From Terebella lapidaria (Eukaryota; Annelida; Polychaeta; Terebellida; Terebellidae), in the NCBI GenBank assembly GCA_949152475.1, contig OX424566.1:13663177-13727176 (forward strand): a stretch of DNA of 64,000 nucleotides, given 5' to 3'. Positions within the stretch are counted from its first letter, which is position 1. Each line of letters begins with the position of its first letter. The translations under genes and the position numbers were made by a program. Of the stretch, positions 22,882 through 35,766 are shown in pieces. Below the pieces are notes generated by a model. The model worked only from the letters and a program-made list of their open reading frames with translations. It did no database searches and was not told the DNA's origin.

Positions 22882-24165
22882 GTTCATGATTTTCGGTCAC
22901 CGGACATTACTGGTCCGTTGTCATTGGTCGTCTTCATCGTCCGTTTTCTTCTTCAAATGTTACAATCGACTTTTACTGAAATTTTGCACAAAAATATCCA
23001 AAAATATTTCAAAAGAGGTGTCTTTTAGTTCTTTTATTTTTGCGGGATTTTTTTCTGTACAGCAGCCGTCTTCGAGCAGCCGTGTTTTTGGACGGCAATT
23101 TCCTCAAAACTGTTCAGACATTTTTGAGATTTTCGTTTCAATACATGCCAATCGGGGCCCTTGACATTGAACATGGAGCACCCTGAATCCCTTAAAATGC
23201 CCATAATTTAGACTCAAAAGGCCCAAAAGTATCAGATCAGATTTGAGACTTCCGTTTCAGAACATGCTAATTGGGAGCCTTGACATTGGGTATAAAGATG
23301 GAGTGCCTTGAATCGATTGTAAGTCCCAACTGTCCCAATCTGATCAGTTTTGATAATGTATTATGTATTGAGCTTACGCTAAGATCAATAACATTATGTA
23401 CATTGTATGAAAATGGAATGCCTTGATTTGATAAAAAAAAAAGGCCAAATCAAGGCCAAAAATTCAGTTTTTGACTGCTTTCCGAAAACTCTGATCAGTT
23501 TTGCTCAGTATGTAATCTCAAGGTCACAGTGACCTGAAATGTTTCAGTTGGCCTCTATAAACAAAATACTTGTAGAAAGAGCTTATGTTTGTATTTTGAG
23601 TATATAAGAGGTCATATACATCTAAAACACATCTTTTGGCGACCTTCAAAATGACCCCAGAAGACTTTGAGGGCCAAAACTCAAGGTCACGTCCGACATG
23701 GAATGTGTAAATTTGCCTATACAAATGAAATGCTTGATCACAGAACTGATGTTCGTATTATGAGCACATAGGAAGTCATACATGGCACAACTGATGTGAC
23801 GTTGCAATTGACCTCAGCAGACATTGACTGCTAAATCTCACCTCTGACATGAATTGTATAAATTGCCTCTGGGGCTAAAACATTTACACATACAGCTTAG
23901 GATTGTGTTTTAAACATATATAGGAAGCTATATTTGCCACCCCTAATGGTGACGTCGAGTGCGTAAATGTGTGACGTGGAATGTGTAAATTGACCTCTGA
24001 GGCTTAAGCGCTTGCACCTAGAGGTTAGGATTCTGTCATAAGCTTTTGAAAAGTCATATCAATTTGGCGCAACGTTTGTCACCTGCAAACTTTAAATCCA
24101 AAATTGTCTGGTAGCCTATCTTAGCTCTTGGGCTATTTTTTTCTCAAGACGATTTCAGATTACTG
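22882..24165 (+). repeat. Composite dispersed repeat downstream of copy 2, with complete end
   Basis: It duplicates 17870-19084 but keeps the full terminus from about 24109 (CCAAAATTGTCTGGTAGCCT, then TAGCTCTTGGGCTATTTTTT). The complete end here shows where the copy 1 element was cut by the duplication breakpoint. Confidence 0.7.
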
Positions 24166-27100
24166 GTATTTAACCCAGGATGCTGAAGATTATGTCCACC
24201 CTGATATTGGTAAATTGGTCCTTTTTAATGAGTATGGCTAAATTATTTTGTGCAATTTACTTGCGTGATTTTCTTGTTCAATGCGAGATATTTTAATATA
24301 TATATTCCGCAAGAAGAAAGCAAGAACGAAGACATAGATATCCGTACATAAATCTATATTTATTCTATGCCTACACATACATTTCAGACACTCACACATA
24401 CTGTTGGTCTCTAGTGTCGCAGTTACTACATAACAATTTTATTTTCATATATATATATATCTTTTTTTTCCAAACAGGAACTAACAATGATCACAATCAT
24501 GTCTACTGTGAATCTCGACAATCCCCGGTCTTTGGAATCTATAGCTGTGTTCAAAGGTCATAGATCATCTACACCAAACAACATGGATTTCTTTCTTTGC
24601 CAACAATAAATAGAACCCCTTCCCCAGCCCGACTTTTGAACCAATACAGACACACTTTCAAAACAGATGAATTTGTGTCACTTATTTCTCTTCCGAGATC
24701 TATGCAAATGATTAGTTATCAACCATGAATATACCTACTCAATTCAGATACATATATTTGAATATTACATACACATAAATTAACTTCTACGGCTTCCAGT
24801 TAGAGATCAAATTTTGAACATCACTGCAGTTGGTAAGTCATGATCCAGTCATAATGTGACCAATCCCAGTCATAACGTTTTCACATTGTAATTACACGTA
24901 TTTCTAGAAGAGCAGGGCACCTGATCATTTTGTTAATTACCCTTGTACCCACAATGTCACAAACCTTACTGGGTGATTACTTCATAATTCAATCTCGAAC
25001 TTCATTTCAGACCTCAGTGATATATACAATCAAACAAGGTGCTTGGAGTGAGGGGGCCTGACATTTGGAGGAGACACAAGGATGCTTTAAAATTTGGTAT
25101 TTTCCTTTGATATCCTTGAATAATGACTTCTCCACCTTTTCAGCTGTGAAGCAGTCCCCTCAGTTCCACAACACCTTGCCCGGAAACGAATTGACAATAA
25201 CACGAACTTAACTGTATTAGCTGGCACTCTTTTTGGTATTTTTGATATATATATTTTTTCATTTGAACATACAAATAAAGCATATTTAAGCAGTGCAGAA
25301 AAAACATGGCATTCTTTGCGTACTACACATATATTGTCCATACTGCGATATAGTCGGTCATATAATTGTATACTTGGCTGATATATTACCACATATTGAT
25401 GCCTTCATGATGTATACAAATAAATACAGACACACGAGGTTCCACATGACAAATTTTTTTCCGCATTTATGGAAAAACAGCGATTGGTATGACACAAGAT
25501 AAAACAATGTAAACCGTTCAATAAATGTATCCCTCGACAATCTTTCAACTGTAAGAACATTAAGATAAATTTTGCATTTTATTTCCAAGTAGAATACCTC
25601 CAATGAATGACCCCCATACCACAATATGAAATAGACTCATGGAAAGACATCAAGAGTGGAGACATATTAACGAGACTGGAGTCTCGAGAAGACCTTTTCA
25701 AAGAGCATATGTTCATGAATTTTCAAAGAGAAAATATGTTCATGAGGAAGCAATAACTTACTGATTGACACCCAACACAAATGCACAGCATGGTCTTTAA
25801 CCTTCCCAAAAAAAACCCGGAAGAAATCACAAAACATTACTTGTAAGTACCTCATAACTAGGCATAGTTCAAAATCTGTAATATTGAGACAGTGTTCTTG
25901 AGTTTACAATGTTGCTATGTATGGCTAATAAGGTAGACTGTTTCGAAATGGGTAAAATTTCCCAATGAGGAAATTTGATGGAGTACCTATTTTTTGTTGC
26001 ACTTGACTGTATTTTACAGAACTCTCTCCAATGAAATTTACTGCTTTCATACGTGAGCTATTATTTTTTATTCATTTTTCAATCAAAATTCTCACAAAAA
26101 TCCAGTTTCGTGCAGATAAATGTCAAAATTTCAATAGTTTTGGAAAATGCAGCTTGAAAACTGCCTGCAGATATTATGATGTTGGTGATATCACAAAATA
26201 AAATTTGAAAACATCGAAACAAACTTATGTAAGCAGTTATGTCAAAATAAAATGCAGCTATTCATGTGGCATGAAAGTATTATATTTGGTCAATTTCTAC
26301 TTGTCACGAAGGGAAACAGTCTTCTCAATGATAAATAAATGCATGTTCATTTCAAGATCATCTAGTTTTTTCATGAATTTCGAAAGCTGGAATTTGTGCA
26401 CTCATAACAGAGATTTGTTTCTCGTGTAAAACACATTTTTTGTGTCTAATAGACAAGAACATGAAGAACCCTCGATGGACTATTCCGATTTGTGTAGATT
26501 AATACGCCTTACATGCATACTTTGTATATCATAGATAGATATATCTCATATGTACATTTGGGAACAGTCCAATATCAAATAACATTAAACCATCCATGTT
26601 TGGTCAGCATAGACTCTGTGGCATACAATTAACTGTATAATAAGCACATTTAAAGCTTCATCAGCTATGTTGATATAATACTAATGGTTATAATATGAAC
26701 ATTCACACATCAACAAACGTTCATCTCAGTCCTAACTAAAGTAATTGACCAATAGTATTACAAATACACAATAGCAACTATGGGATTTTCCTTTGGGGAA
26801 AACCAACAACAGAACAACCCAGAAAATGGCGGACATGGTAAGTTACAGAAAATGGAGACAAAATTGTGGCCAGCTGGAAGAGAACCGGAATTAATTCACT
26901 AAATCAGTGACAACTACCATGAATTCCGTGATTCGTCAACACTGATATGTCGTCTGACAATATTTTAGTGAACAATTCATGAATATGTCCCACGATTTGC
27001 TCGAACAAATGCCCCAGCAGTTACCATTATGGCTCTCTACACGTATACCCCAAGTACACAAATACACACATAATATATAATATTATATATAAATATATCA

Positions 27101-29591
27101 CCTATGACACAGGTAATAACACAATAGCAAGCATTTGGAACACATTTTGATTTGTCAGATAACACACAAATTCTGGCATTTCCATACGACTAACTCGCAT
27201 TTTTTAAACGTCAACTATAAAATACATGTTTTTTGTTTATCATATCAATATACATATAATCTATAAATAGTATATACTTTGGAAGCCGCGTGTAGCTCGT
27301 ATTTACAATGTCATTACCATAGTTGTGTACAGACACAAAAGTTCATCGATAACAATTCTTGTATGTCGTAAAAATCTGTCTCGATCCCACTAACAACTGT
27401 CAGTTTTGGCCACTGCAAATGCACATCACACTTTGCTTGAAAATTTAAAGATTTCAAAACATTTGCACACTGTTTTCCCGTCCGTTTTGAGGACATTCCC
27501 ACACCCCCTTAGCTGTGAAAGGCTTGTGTCTGCACCCTGGCAACAACAACACATGTACTGAATCCAGCACGAAACTCCCATCTCTCAATATTTCAACGTT
27601 CACACTTGATTGGTCTGTAGCATTTTGTTTGAACAAACAATAAAATACATAAACCAGCAGTTTTGCATATACATCTACACGATTATGTAACTTATTTTAT
27701 AGCATTTTCCACATTTTGTTTGCTGTAGAAACGTTTTTCACACTCTGTGGATATTTTTCGGTAACTTTTTTTGTGATAAATATTTCTGTCAAAATTTGTT
27801 TTCACAAATGAACAACACTGGCCACATAAATACTAACGATAATAATAACATTTTAGTGTTGAATAATTTTCGTCCATTTTGCAACAGAATTCTGCATACA
27901 CACAGGAAATATCACGTAATCAGCAGCATTTTGTGAGATTTACAATCCTAGGTTTTCTTTCGAAGAAGCACTCGTTTTGAGATATGGCATCTTATTTTTC
28001 GAGACATGTTATGGCACCAAAATGCATGAAAGCCTTCCCAAACATATTGTTTTGATGCCAAAAAATAATATATTCTGGTAGTTGTAAATGCTCATGTTAG
28101 GAGAATTTTGTCCAAAAGTTCACTTGGAATAACTGTTTTTGGTTTTTTCCCCTGCAAAACAGAACATGATGAAAGCTAGAAAACGAAGAATCAACGAATA
28201 ACTGAACCATGTTCATTGATAAATAACATTCCAAGATATAACGAATTCTGAACTGAATAGACGAACAAGGTCTTTGTCTGTAAAATACACCCTAGATTCC
28301 GAATATACAATATTTGTAAATTTTACAGTCAATAACAAACTGTACCTAAGGACTAGGATCTAAATATTCTCAATTGTTACTATCTTATTCAAACTGTCAT
28401 GAATAAAATTTAAATCACTGTATATTTTGGGACTATGATCTCTATTGTGAGAGTCTGGATTATGGAATCAGCCATCAATTTTTAGGACTGATGTGATACA
28501 ACTAAGACGGGGGGAATAAAACTCTTTAAGGAACAAAGTCGTAATTCAAACATTCAACATTAATATGGTCTATCCCATGTAGTACATGTGGGAACATATC
28601 TGCTGTTGGTCCACTAAATCTTTGACTAAGCTGGTTTCTGGTAATGAGTTTCAAATACATCAATACATACATGTACTCTTCAATGACTGCGACAAACTCT
28701 GGTTCCGAGTCCTCACGATCAAAATCTTTTGACGAGTAATCTGTCAGAGTTCAACGCATGAACTGATGAGACACAGTAAAAGCAATTTAAAACTGAAGTA
28801 TTCATGAAACACGATGATTGTCATAAAATCTATGGCAACAAAACAATGGAGACAGTGAACTTAAGATATGCAAACTTGCTGGCTTCACAAGCATCAGCTG
28901 TGAGGATAACATTGTAAAATTGGCTCCGTGCTAACAAAAACATACATAAAACATCACGATCACTGTCTGCACTGACTAAATATATCTGATATTTACAATT
29001 TGCTAAATAAGCGCCCATGTGATGGGAATAAAGCTATAATTATACACTGGAAGGTTACATATATAAACATTCACACATACATCGTACAAAAGCCTGCTTG
29101 TACCCTCTCAAGCACACACTCAGTGCAATAGCGTGATATCAAACAGTTCCAGCTCATGGTGTCAACAATAAACTGCGCCTGCAGTCGATACCGACACAAA
29201 CCCCAGCTGTACAATCACAGAGTCGACCGACTTCCACTGTCAACTCGAGACCAGCGCAACACCAACAGGTCACAGTCACAAGTAAAACACAAATACAATG
29301 TACATCATAACGTGGTGAACTTATTCTCACTAATTTTTTAACATACAAACTACCAAAACATGTAAACAAAAATCAACAAGGACGAAGACACCTTAACATT
29401 TTGATCCACGAACACTAGTAGCTAGATTGTAACCATCTCAGTTACATGTTTACGGACAGATTTGTATCTTCTTCATGTAGATATATAAACAACAACAACC
29501 ATAAATTTCATAACAACAATATATTCAGATGGATATTTTGGTATATTCTTGTTTTTGGTTTTACTGTGTGAGGAGGTCTGCGAGTGGCCGA
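24166..29591 (-). other. Probable long 3' UTR of the zinc-finger gene, no other gene seen
   Basis: About 5.4 kb of AT-rich DNA with only short ORFs and, unlike its surroundings, none of the AGGTCA or foldback repeats. It adjoins the stop codon of the single-exon coding part at 29592-31457 (-). Absence of repeats next to a stop codon is what a long regulatory 3' UTR looks like. This is inference: I did not fix the cleavage site. Confidence 0.4.
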
Positions 29592-31457
29592 TCACTTGGA
29601 CTCGGACACCGAGGCGGCGTTTATTGCTGGTTTGTGCGCGGACGCAGCCTGAGCCAGGGACTGCGGCACCGGACTCGGAAAGACGGGCGCGCTGTGGGTG
29701 ACCGAGACCTCCGTGCTCGTATCCATGGCAATAGCAGCTGCGGCAGCGGCGGCGACCAGCTCCTTGTGGACGGCGGGGCTCGTTGTGTGCGGGATCAGTG
29801 CGGGGAACACCGGCGAGGAGTGCAGCAACGCCGCCTGCGTCAGGTTCTGGCCGAGAGTTCCTGATGTCGGGAAGCCGGACTTCTCAACGAACGCCCGCGG
29901 ACTACTGGACGCGCTGGATGGCGCCGTACTTGGGTCCGTGCGCACCTGCAGGCCACTGATGGGAGTCATCCCGCCGGATGAGCCGGGTCCCCCACCGCCA
30001 CCCTCGTACAAATCCTCCATCTCTGCATGCTTCTTCATCAGGTGTTTCCGCAGCTCAATGGGCAGCAGGAAGGTCTCGCCGCAGTGGTCACACTTGTGCT
30101 TCTTGGAACCCTGCCAATGGTTGCGCAGCTTGTGGATGCGAAGCGCACCTGCTGAGTAGAAATATTTCTCACAGACCTCACACGGGTAAACCCGCGCCTT
30201 CGTGTGCATCGCATTGATGTGATTCTTTAAGTAGCATTTCGTTGACAGGAATATCCCACAAAACATGCACTGGAACTTCTTTTTCTGGACAATGTTTCCC
30301 TCGGCGTCGACTTGGGACTGGACCTCGATTTTGACGCCGACGAGCGGGTCGACATAGCCCCCGCCACCACCAGAGAGGGGTGATGTGGAGAGATTCTGGG
30401 GTGGGGAAGGGAAGCTCGGGGGCTCAGAGCTGCGCGGCAGTGGACTAATCGACTCCTTGGATTCTGTCTTGATCTGAGGCAGGCGCGGCAGCATGCCCGC
30501 AAAAGTCTGTATGTTTGGCAGCTTGACGTGGTTCTGCTGGCCACCTGTGGCAGCAGATGCGGCCTGCTGCTGGGCAGTCGTAGCCGGCAGAGACTCGTGG
30601 CTCAGGGGCGGCCCCTGGTGACTGGATGCTGAACTAGCGGGGCAGCCGGAGCTAGGGGGAGTCCCGCTGGAATGGTTGCTTTTTGATTTACCGCCGGAGG
30701 ATTTGTGGCTGGACGGGCGTGCAGATTCGGAGGCTCGGTGGCTCACGCCAGGAGCCGCCTGGACATCCGCAGGGAGTGAGGACGTGGCCGGGCGAGGAAG
30801 AACTTCATTGGACAGACGTCTCTGCAGGAGTAATGCGGCCTCCGCCTCAGCCACTTGCAGCTCTGGTGGTCTACTGTTGACGAGACCCAGACCGGTCATG
30901 TCCATCTGCTGGGCCGGGACCTCCAGACGGTCTCGGTCAGTCTCCATGTTCACGACTGCAGCATCGCGGTGGTCCGGTCTCGAGTTCACACCGGCAGCAT
31001 TGCCGTTGTTTTGTGAATGCTTTTCTTTGTCAGTGCCGAGGGACATTGAAGTAGGCTGCATGGCTGCTTGAGCCACGGGCGACATCAGCGCTTCAGGGAT
31101 CTGTCCGGGCTGCTGTCCAAAACCACCAGGCAATGCCATGGGTGCCAATGCTGCTGCCGCATAAGGCATCGTGAATCGCACTGCATCCAAAATCGAGAGG
31201 TCCTGGGCGCCTTTTATGGACTCCTCATCGATGAGACAAGTCATGACTTTGTCACCATCAGAACGAACGTGTAAACTGCCACTGATTTCGAGTTTGTGGT
31301 CAAAGCGGACATTGATCTCACAGAGAGCCTTGATGGTCCGTACAAGCATGACACTAAAAGTGGGACACATCACTTTGTTGGATTCCATGTTTGTCCATAA
31401 GACGGAAGAGGTGGGAGCGGTGGGCTGGGCAGCCGCTTGCGGGGAATAGCTAAACAT
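29592..31457 (-). CDS. C2H2 zinc-finger protein with three fingers, about 621 aa
   Basis: A single long open frame with strongly coding-like GC-rich composition. The ATG at 31457 is the first Met; the frame is open a few codons further up to a possible acceptor (GAGTAG then GTGGTC), so an upstream exon is likely. Residues about 20-75 form a compact, conserved-looking region (SVMLVRTIKALCEINVRFDH, LEISGSLHVRSDGDKVMTCL) that I do not recognise. A long Ser/Pro/Ala/Gln-rich disordered middle follows, then three fingers at about 394-475: CMFC...HINAMH, CEVC...HKLRNH, CDHC...HLMKKH. The C-terminal part is Ser/Ala/Pro-rich with an alanine run. It is probably a nuclear DNA-binding regulator; the orthologue is not identified. 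No BTB, KRAB or SCAN domain is visible. Confidence 0.85.
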   Translation of the reverse strand: MFSYSPQAAAQPTAPTSSVLWTNMESNKVMCPTFSVMLVRTIKALCEINVRFDHKLEISGSLHVRSDGDKVMTCLIDEESIKGAQDLSILDAVRFTMPYAAAALAPMALPGGFGQQPGQIPEALMSPVAQAAMQPTSMSLGTDKEKHSQNNGNAAGVNSRPDHRDAAVVNMETDRDRLEVPAQQMDMTGLGLVNSRPPELQVAEAEAALLLQRRLSNEVLPRPATSSLPADVQAAPGVSHRASESARPSSHKSSGGKSKSNHSSGTPPSSGCPASSASSHQGPPLSHESLPATTAQQQAASAATGGQQNHVKLPNIQTFAGMLPRLPQIKTESKESISPLPRSSEPPSFPSPPQNLSTSPLSGGGGGYVDPLVGVKIEVQSQVDAEGNIVQKKKFQCMFCGIFLSTKCYLKNHINAMHTKARVYPCEVCEKYFYSAGALRIHKLRNHWQGSKKHKCDHCGETFLLPIELRKHLMKKHAEMEDLYEGGGGGPGSSGGMTPISGLQVRTDPSTAPSSASSSPRAFVEKSGFPTSGTLGQNLTQAALLHSSPVFPALIPHTTSPAVHKELVAAAAAAAIAMDTSTEVSVTHSAPVFPSPVPQSLAQAASAHKPAINAASVSESK

Positions 31458-31479
31458 GTGGCCCGGTCGGACCACCTAC

Positions 31480-32917
31480 TCGCCTGCTCATATAAAAAAC
31501 AATTGGATAAAATTAGTACATGATTCAACAATTGATCGATGGACATTGTCAAACGGTTAAAATAAAACGTCTCAAAGTTACTTGTACTCTTTAGATCTAG
31601 TAATGGAGTGGGCCGAGCCATCAAGATCATTGGAATGTTAAATTCATAAGTTCAACACCCCAGGTGGGCTGGGGGTGGGGAGGTACTACATTTGCTAGTA
31701 CAGGTAATAATAATATTGTTATTGATATATAACCCCTCCCTCCAAATTATTTAGCATGTTCCTCTCGGATCATCATGCATTTTCCCATTAGATCTGTCTA
31801 TCATGGTTATAATAACAAAATCGCTTGTACTAAGGCAATACATTGACCGATCTCACAGTCAGCACCACATGACCCCTACATTTGAAGCTGGCAAGGACAT
31901 CGAAAAGCTATCCTAAATTTGGTAGAGTATTCCCCAGCCCAAGATTCAACATACACTGTAGATTGCAGATCATTTGTTACTAGAATCTTGAAAAGAGAAT
32001 ACTAAATAGATCCTACTGTTGAACTTTCAGCAGAAACTGCATAATCACAATGATTCATATCATTATATTGCACGACAAACGGCGATTGCGCCGGGTGTAC
32101 GTGAGTGCAGTTTCCCAAATGTCAATAGACCGGAATTTCCAGACAAGAAAGCGGGCAACAGTCTGCCAGACGGGGACATAGGCGGCCGACAGACGGACCA
32201 GTATTGCGCATATTTCAGGGGCTATGGGCGCAAAAACCATGAAAACAAAATCAGGAAGTGTCGGCGCAGTGAATTCGCATCATGTCTCACCCGTACATGT
32301 TGATTTCATTATTGTTTTGCGGGTAAAAAATTGAATTCATTGCGAGAATTTGCTTTGTTCCCCGATCGTTTACTTCCGGTTGACACAAGAAAAAGGTAAG
32401 CGCTCGCGTCCGACGCCCGTGTCATCTCCTACCCGCTACAACGCATCAGTTCTATTCGCCAGGCGGCGCCACGGAAGATCAATCAATCAATCAATCAATC
32501 AATCAGAGCTCAGACAAACGTGAAAACGAACAACCCATGCCCCGGCTTGAACAATTTATAACTTTATCAAGCTACGTATGTAGATCTAGCGTTTTCATAT
32601 GGAAAACAGTAAAGTGGCTGATTAATACCCTGCTTTATTAGTCTGCTTTAAAACGAATAGATCTAGGTGTTGATTTAACAAAACAGTTCTGTTCATTCAA
32701 TTTTAATTATTTAATAATTTAAGATTTAAATATTGTAAAGAGCAGTGTTTTCGTCATACTTATTAATAATATGTACTTTATAATAGTCAAGCAAAATATG
32801 CCTAGTTCAACAACATCGTGCAATGACGACACTGAAGTTCACAAATATGACCTTGATTGGTAAATCTCAAGGTCAGATTATTTATACCACCTGTGGTGTT
32901 TAAACACGTTGAACCAA
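31480..32917. other. Upstream region of the zinc-finger gene
   Basis: No gene seen. The patch around 32085-32470 is richer in CpG and GC than its surroundings (GCGATTGCGCCGGG, GCGCTCGCGTCCGACGCCCG, GGCGGCGCCACGG) and could be the promoter or a non-coding first exon of the zinc-finger gene. This is a composition argument only. Confidence 0.35.
32478..32505. repeat. (ATCA)n microsatellite
   Basis: About seven perfect tetranucleotide units at the edge of the CpG-richer patch. Confidence 0.9.
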
Positions 32918-33880
32918 AATTGCTCGGTAACCTCTTTTAGCCCCATGGGCTAATTTAATCGATTTTCGATATTTTTTATAAATGGTGGCCATTATTTTTG
33001 AACGAAAAAGGGCCAGTTTTGGACTTTGACGGCCGTTTTCTCAAAATCTATTCAGTAACTTTTTTTTCTAAATTATTTACCCCTGTGATGTGTATATGTT
33101 TCGTTACCATTGAATCGCTCGAAATCGGCCATTTTGGCCCAAACTTGGCCCAAATGGAACTGTCCCATGTTAAATTCTCCTATGCTTTAAAATGGGACAC
33201 ATCATTCTTAATATCTCACTTAATTAATATTGAGCTAAAATATTAGGAATCAATTGTAGACATAATATGAAATGTACAATGTATTATGGACTTTACAGCT
33301 TAGAAATCAATTGTGGACATAATGTTTTTTTTTTAAAAAGGTTATATGCTAAATATTCTCATTACCTTGAACTTGAACTTATACCTTATGTTCAAGGTCA
33401 AGGCATAAAATGGCTAATGTCTGGCTTAAACTTTACAGTTTAGGAATTGATATATGCTGAATATTCTCCTGACCCTGGAGTTGACCATTGACCTCATATT
33501 CAAGATCAGAGCACGAAAAGGCTAAATTCTCGCTTATTATCAACATTACAGCTCAGGAAGAAACTTGTTTGCATATATAGGAAATGATAAATGCTGAATA
33601 TTCTCCTCACTTTGAATTTGACCTTTGCCCTCATTTTTTCACGGTCACAAGACAAAATGGCTGATGTCTCGTTTATTATCGACCTTACTGAGAATCAGTT
33701 GTGGACATACAGGAACTCTTACTAAATACCGTATATTCTGCGGCCCTTTAATTTGATATCTGAATTCATTTTGAAAGTAACAGGACAAAGATGCTGAATA
33801 TTCTCGTGACCTTGAGTTTGACCAGCGACATCGAGTTAGTCATCAACAGGCAATTTTAGGGAATTAAAAAAAGAAAAGAA
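32918..33880 (-). repeat. Dispersed element with inverted 134-bp-type units
   Basis: It starts with an element end (CCAAAATTGCTCGGTAACCT, then TAGCCCCATGGGCTAATTT). A block at 33120-33230 (GTCCCATGTTAAATTCTCC) is the reverse complement of 2085-2150. From 33245 on, units with AGCTTAGAAATCAATTGTGG, GAATATTCTCCTGACC and AAAATGGCTAATGTCTCG-like stretches are the inverted relatives of the 134-bp array at 600-2085. Confidence 0.8.
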
Positions 33881-34009
33881 AATCGCGTCGCTGCATCATT
33901 TTTTTCGGGGACCCTAATAACCAGAACCATAATACATTTTTTTTTTGCCTAATATACTTTCACTCCCGAAGACCAATCAATCTACACAATTTGTTGTTGA
34001 CACATTATC

Positions 34010-35450
34010 GGGTTCAAACACTCAAGTGTAGTAAGGTCAAGTACAAGGTCACCAAAAGATTACACATTCTGTGGTGGTAATATTACACATTCTGTGGTCA
34101 AGCTAGAGGTCATTCATCAAAAATACAATACCGGTATTTCTGATTTCATATGTTCTCAATGCAAAGCTATATAATGTTCAAGCGTTCTGCCTCCATACAG
34201 CGTAGACTGAGCTAAGGATACTCGTTCGGTGGTGGATGTAAATAATTTTGACTTCGGGTGTTCTCTGGTCACATTCATGCACGTACAAGGTCATAAAAAA
34301 ATCAACTATGTATGACTTGCTATGTGTTAATGGCGCGAGCATCAAAGCTCTATTTTCAAGCTCTATTTTGTCTCCAATCAGATACGCCCCCTCCCCCCTC
34401 CAAGGGATTTTTCATAAACGATAACTGATTTCTCATTTCGCACAAGCAAACATTTCAGGCTACCCAGGTCTATATAGATACATGTATCGAATCACTCAAA
34501 ATGCCTTATATGCCCGAAAAACCAAAATTCCACTTTTACACTTTGGCCGAATTTGATTCAGTAACTTTCTGCATGCCGAGCGAAGTTATGAAAAGCTAAG
34601 GGTTGTATTATGGGCATATATAACCATTATTATAGGTGGTTGTGACCTTGAACATAACCTCAGGTGAACTTGCGTAGTAAATCTCAATGTTACATTTGAC
34701 CTGAAATGTTAAAGTTGGGTTTTGCAAACAAACGGAAAACGTGTAGAAAGAGCTTTAGGATTGCATTATGAACATATATATAGGAATTCACAGATGCCGG
34801 ATCTTTAGTGATCTTGAACTTGAAATGTAATAACGTCAAGGAGCGAATGTCAAGGTCACGTCTGACCCGAAGTGTTCAAATTGACAGCTGCAGACTAAAC
34901 GGTTTTTAGTCATAATTCAGGTTTTTATAATGAGCTTATAGACATAGTCATATATCTTCTGGTGAACTTGTTTTTGACCTGAACTAATTTGACCGTGGGC
35001 GAGAAATCTCAAATGTATGAGATGGCCTCTGTAGATAAAATTTGATACTGATAAAATTATGGTTCGTACCAGAAGTATATAAATAAAAAATCACACATGG
35101 TTTATATTTTGGTGACCTTGACCCAAGGCTCTGACACATGATAATATATCTAATATGGATTGAGCAAATTGACCTTTGTATAGACTCGCACAAATAGACT
35201 GACAGGGGACTTTCAATAGCGTATATGCATAATATGTATGCTATTGACTGCAATTATTCGATGATAAGCTGAAGGGCCCTTGCCTATGTGTAAATTTTCT
35301 CGGCTAATCCTTGATTACCTTATCTAGCTTTTAGGCTATTCATTTGGACATTAATTTCTGCGAATGTAACCTCAGATGACCCTGTGGACACATTCCGTGT
35401 GTCAAGCCGTGTGTGGTAGATCTATTGGTGACCTTGACCTTATGTCAGTC
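34010..35450 (+). repeat. AGGTCA-type units of the 18.5-kb family, diverged
   Basis: Units contain GACCTGAAATGTTAAAGTTG, GTGTAGAAAGAGCTTTAGG and AAGGTCACGTCTGACCCG, related to those at 18490-19075 and 23510-24110. A plus-strand frame at 35413-35766 (117 codons) starts in this repeat and has no recognisable domain. Confidence 0.6.
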
Positions 35451-35766
35451 TGTAAGTACTTGTGGACCAAAGTACATGTGTTCGGTCAATAAAATCAGAC
35501 GTGATTACTCGCTCAAACGAGATGTTTTTCTCTGCGACGTGCGTGTTTGTTTGTCACCTAATAATGTACGTCAGTCCACCTCTAGTTATTTGCAGATGGC
35601 ATTCGTGTACAGTCAGAAAATACCAAGAAAAATAATAAATGTAAGCATACCAGTAGGCTACGTATCATATGAGGAATTTCATATTAGATCTGATGCATTC
35701 ATAGATCAATATTTTTTTTTCTCATATTTCACTGGGACAGTTCTACATTGCAATCTTTCAATCTGA

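Larger units (their letters stand above)
19105..24118 (+). repeat. Tandem segmental duplication, copy 2
   Basis: This is the second copy of 12889-19084. It starts inside the foldback hairpin (GAGAGTACGAGACCGAAGG) and ends at the dispersed-repeat terminus near 24118. Exon 1 of the gene (12757-12811) lies outside the duplicated unit, so copy 2 has no signal-peptide exon of its own that I can find. High identity, even in introns, points to a recent event or gene conversion. Confidence 0.9.

Noticed and set aside
29529..31449. Several plus-strand ORFs up to 153 codons
   Set aside because: They are antisense to the GC-rich zinc-finger coding exon.
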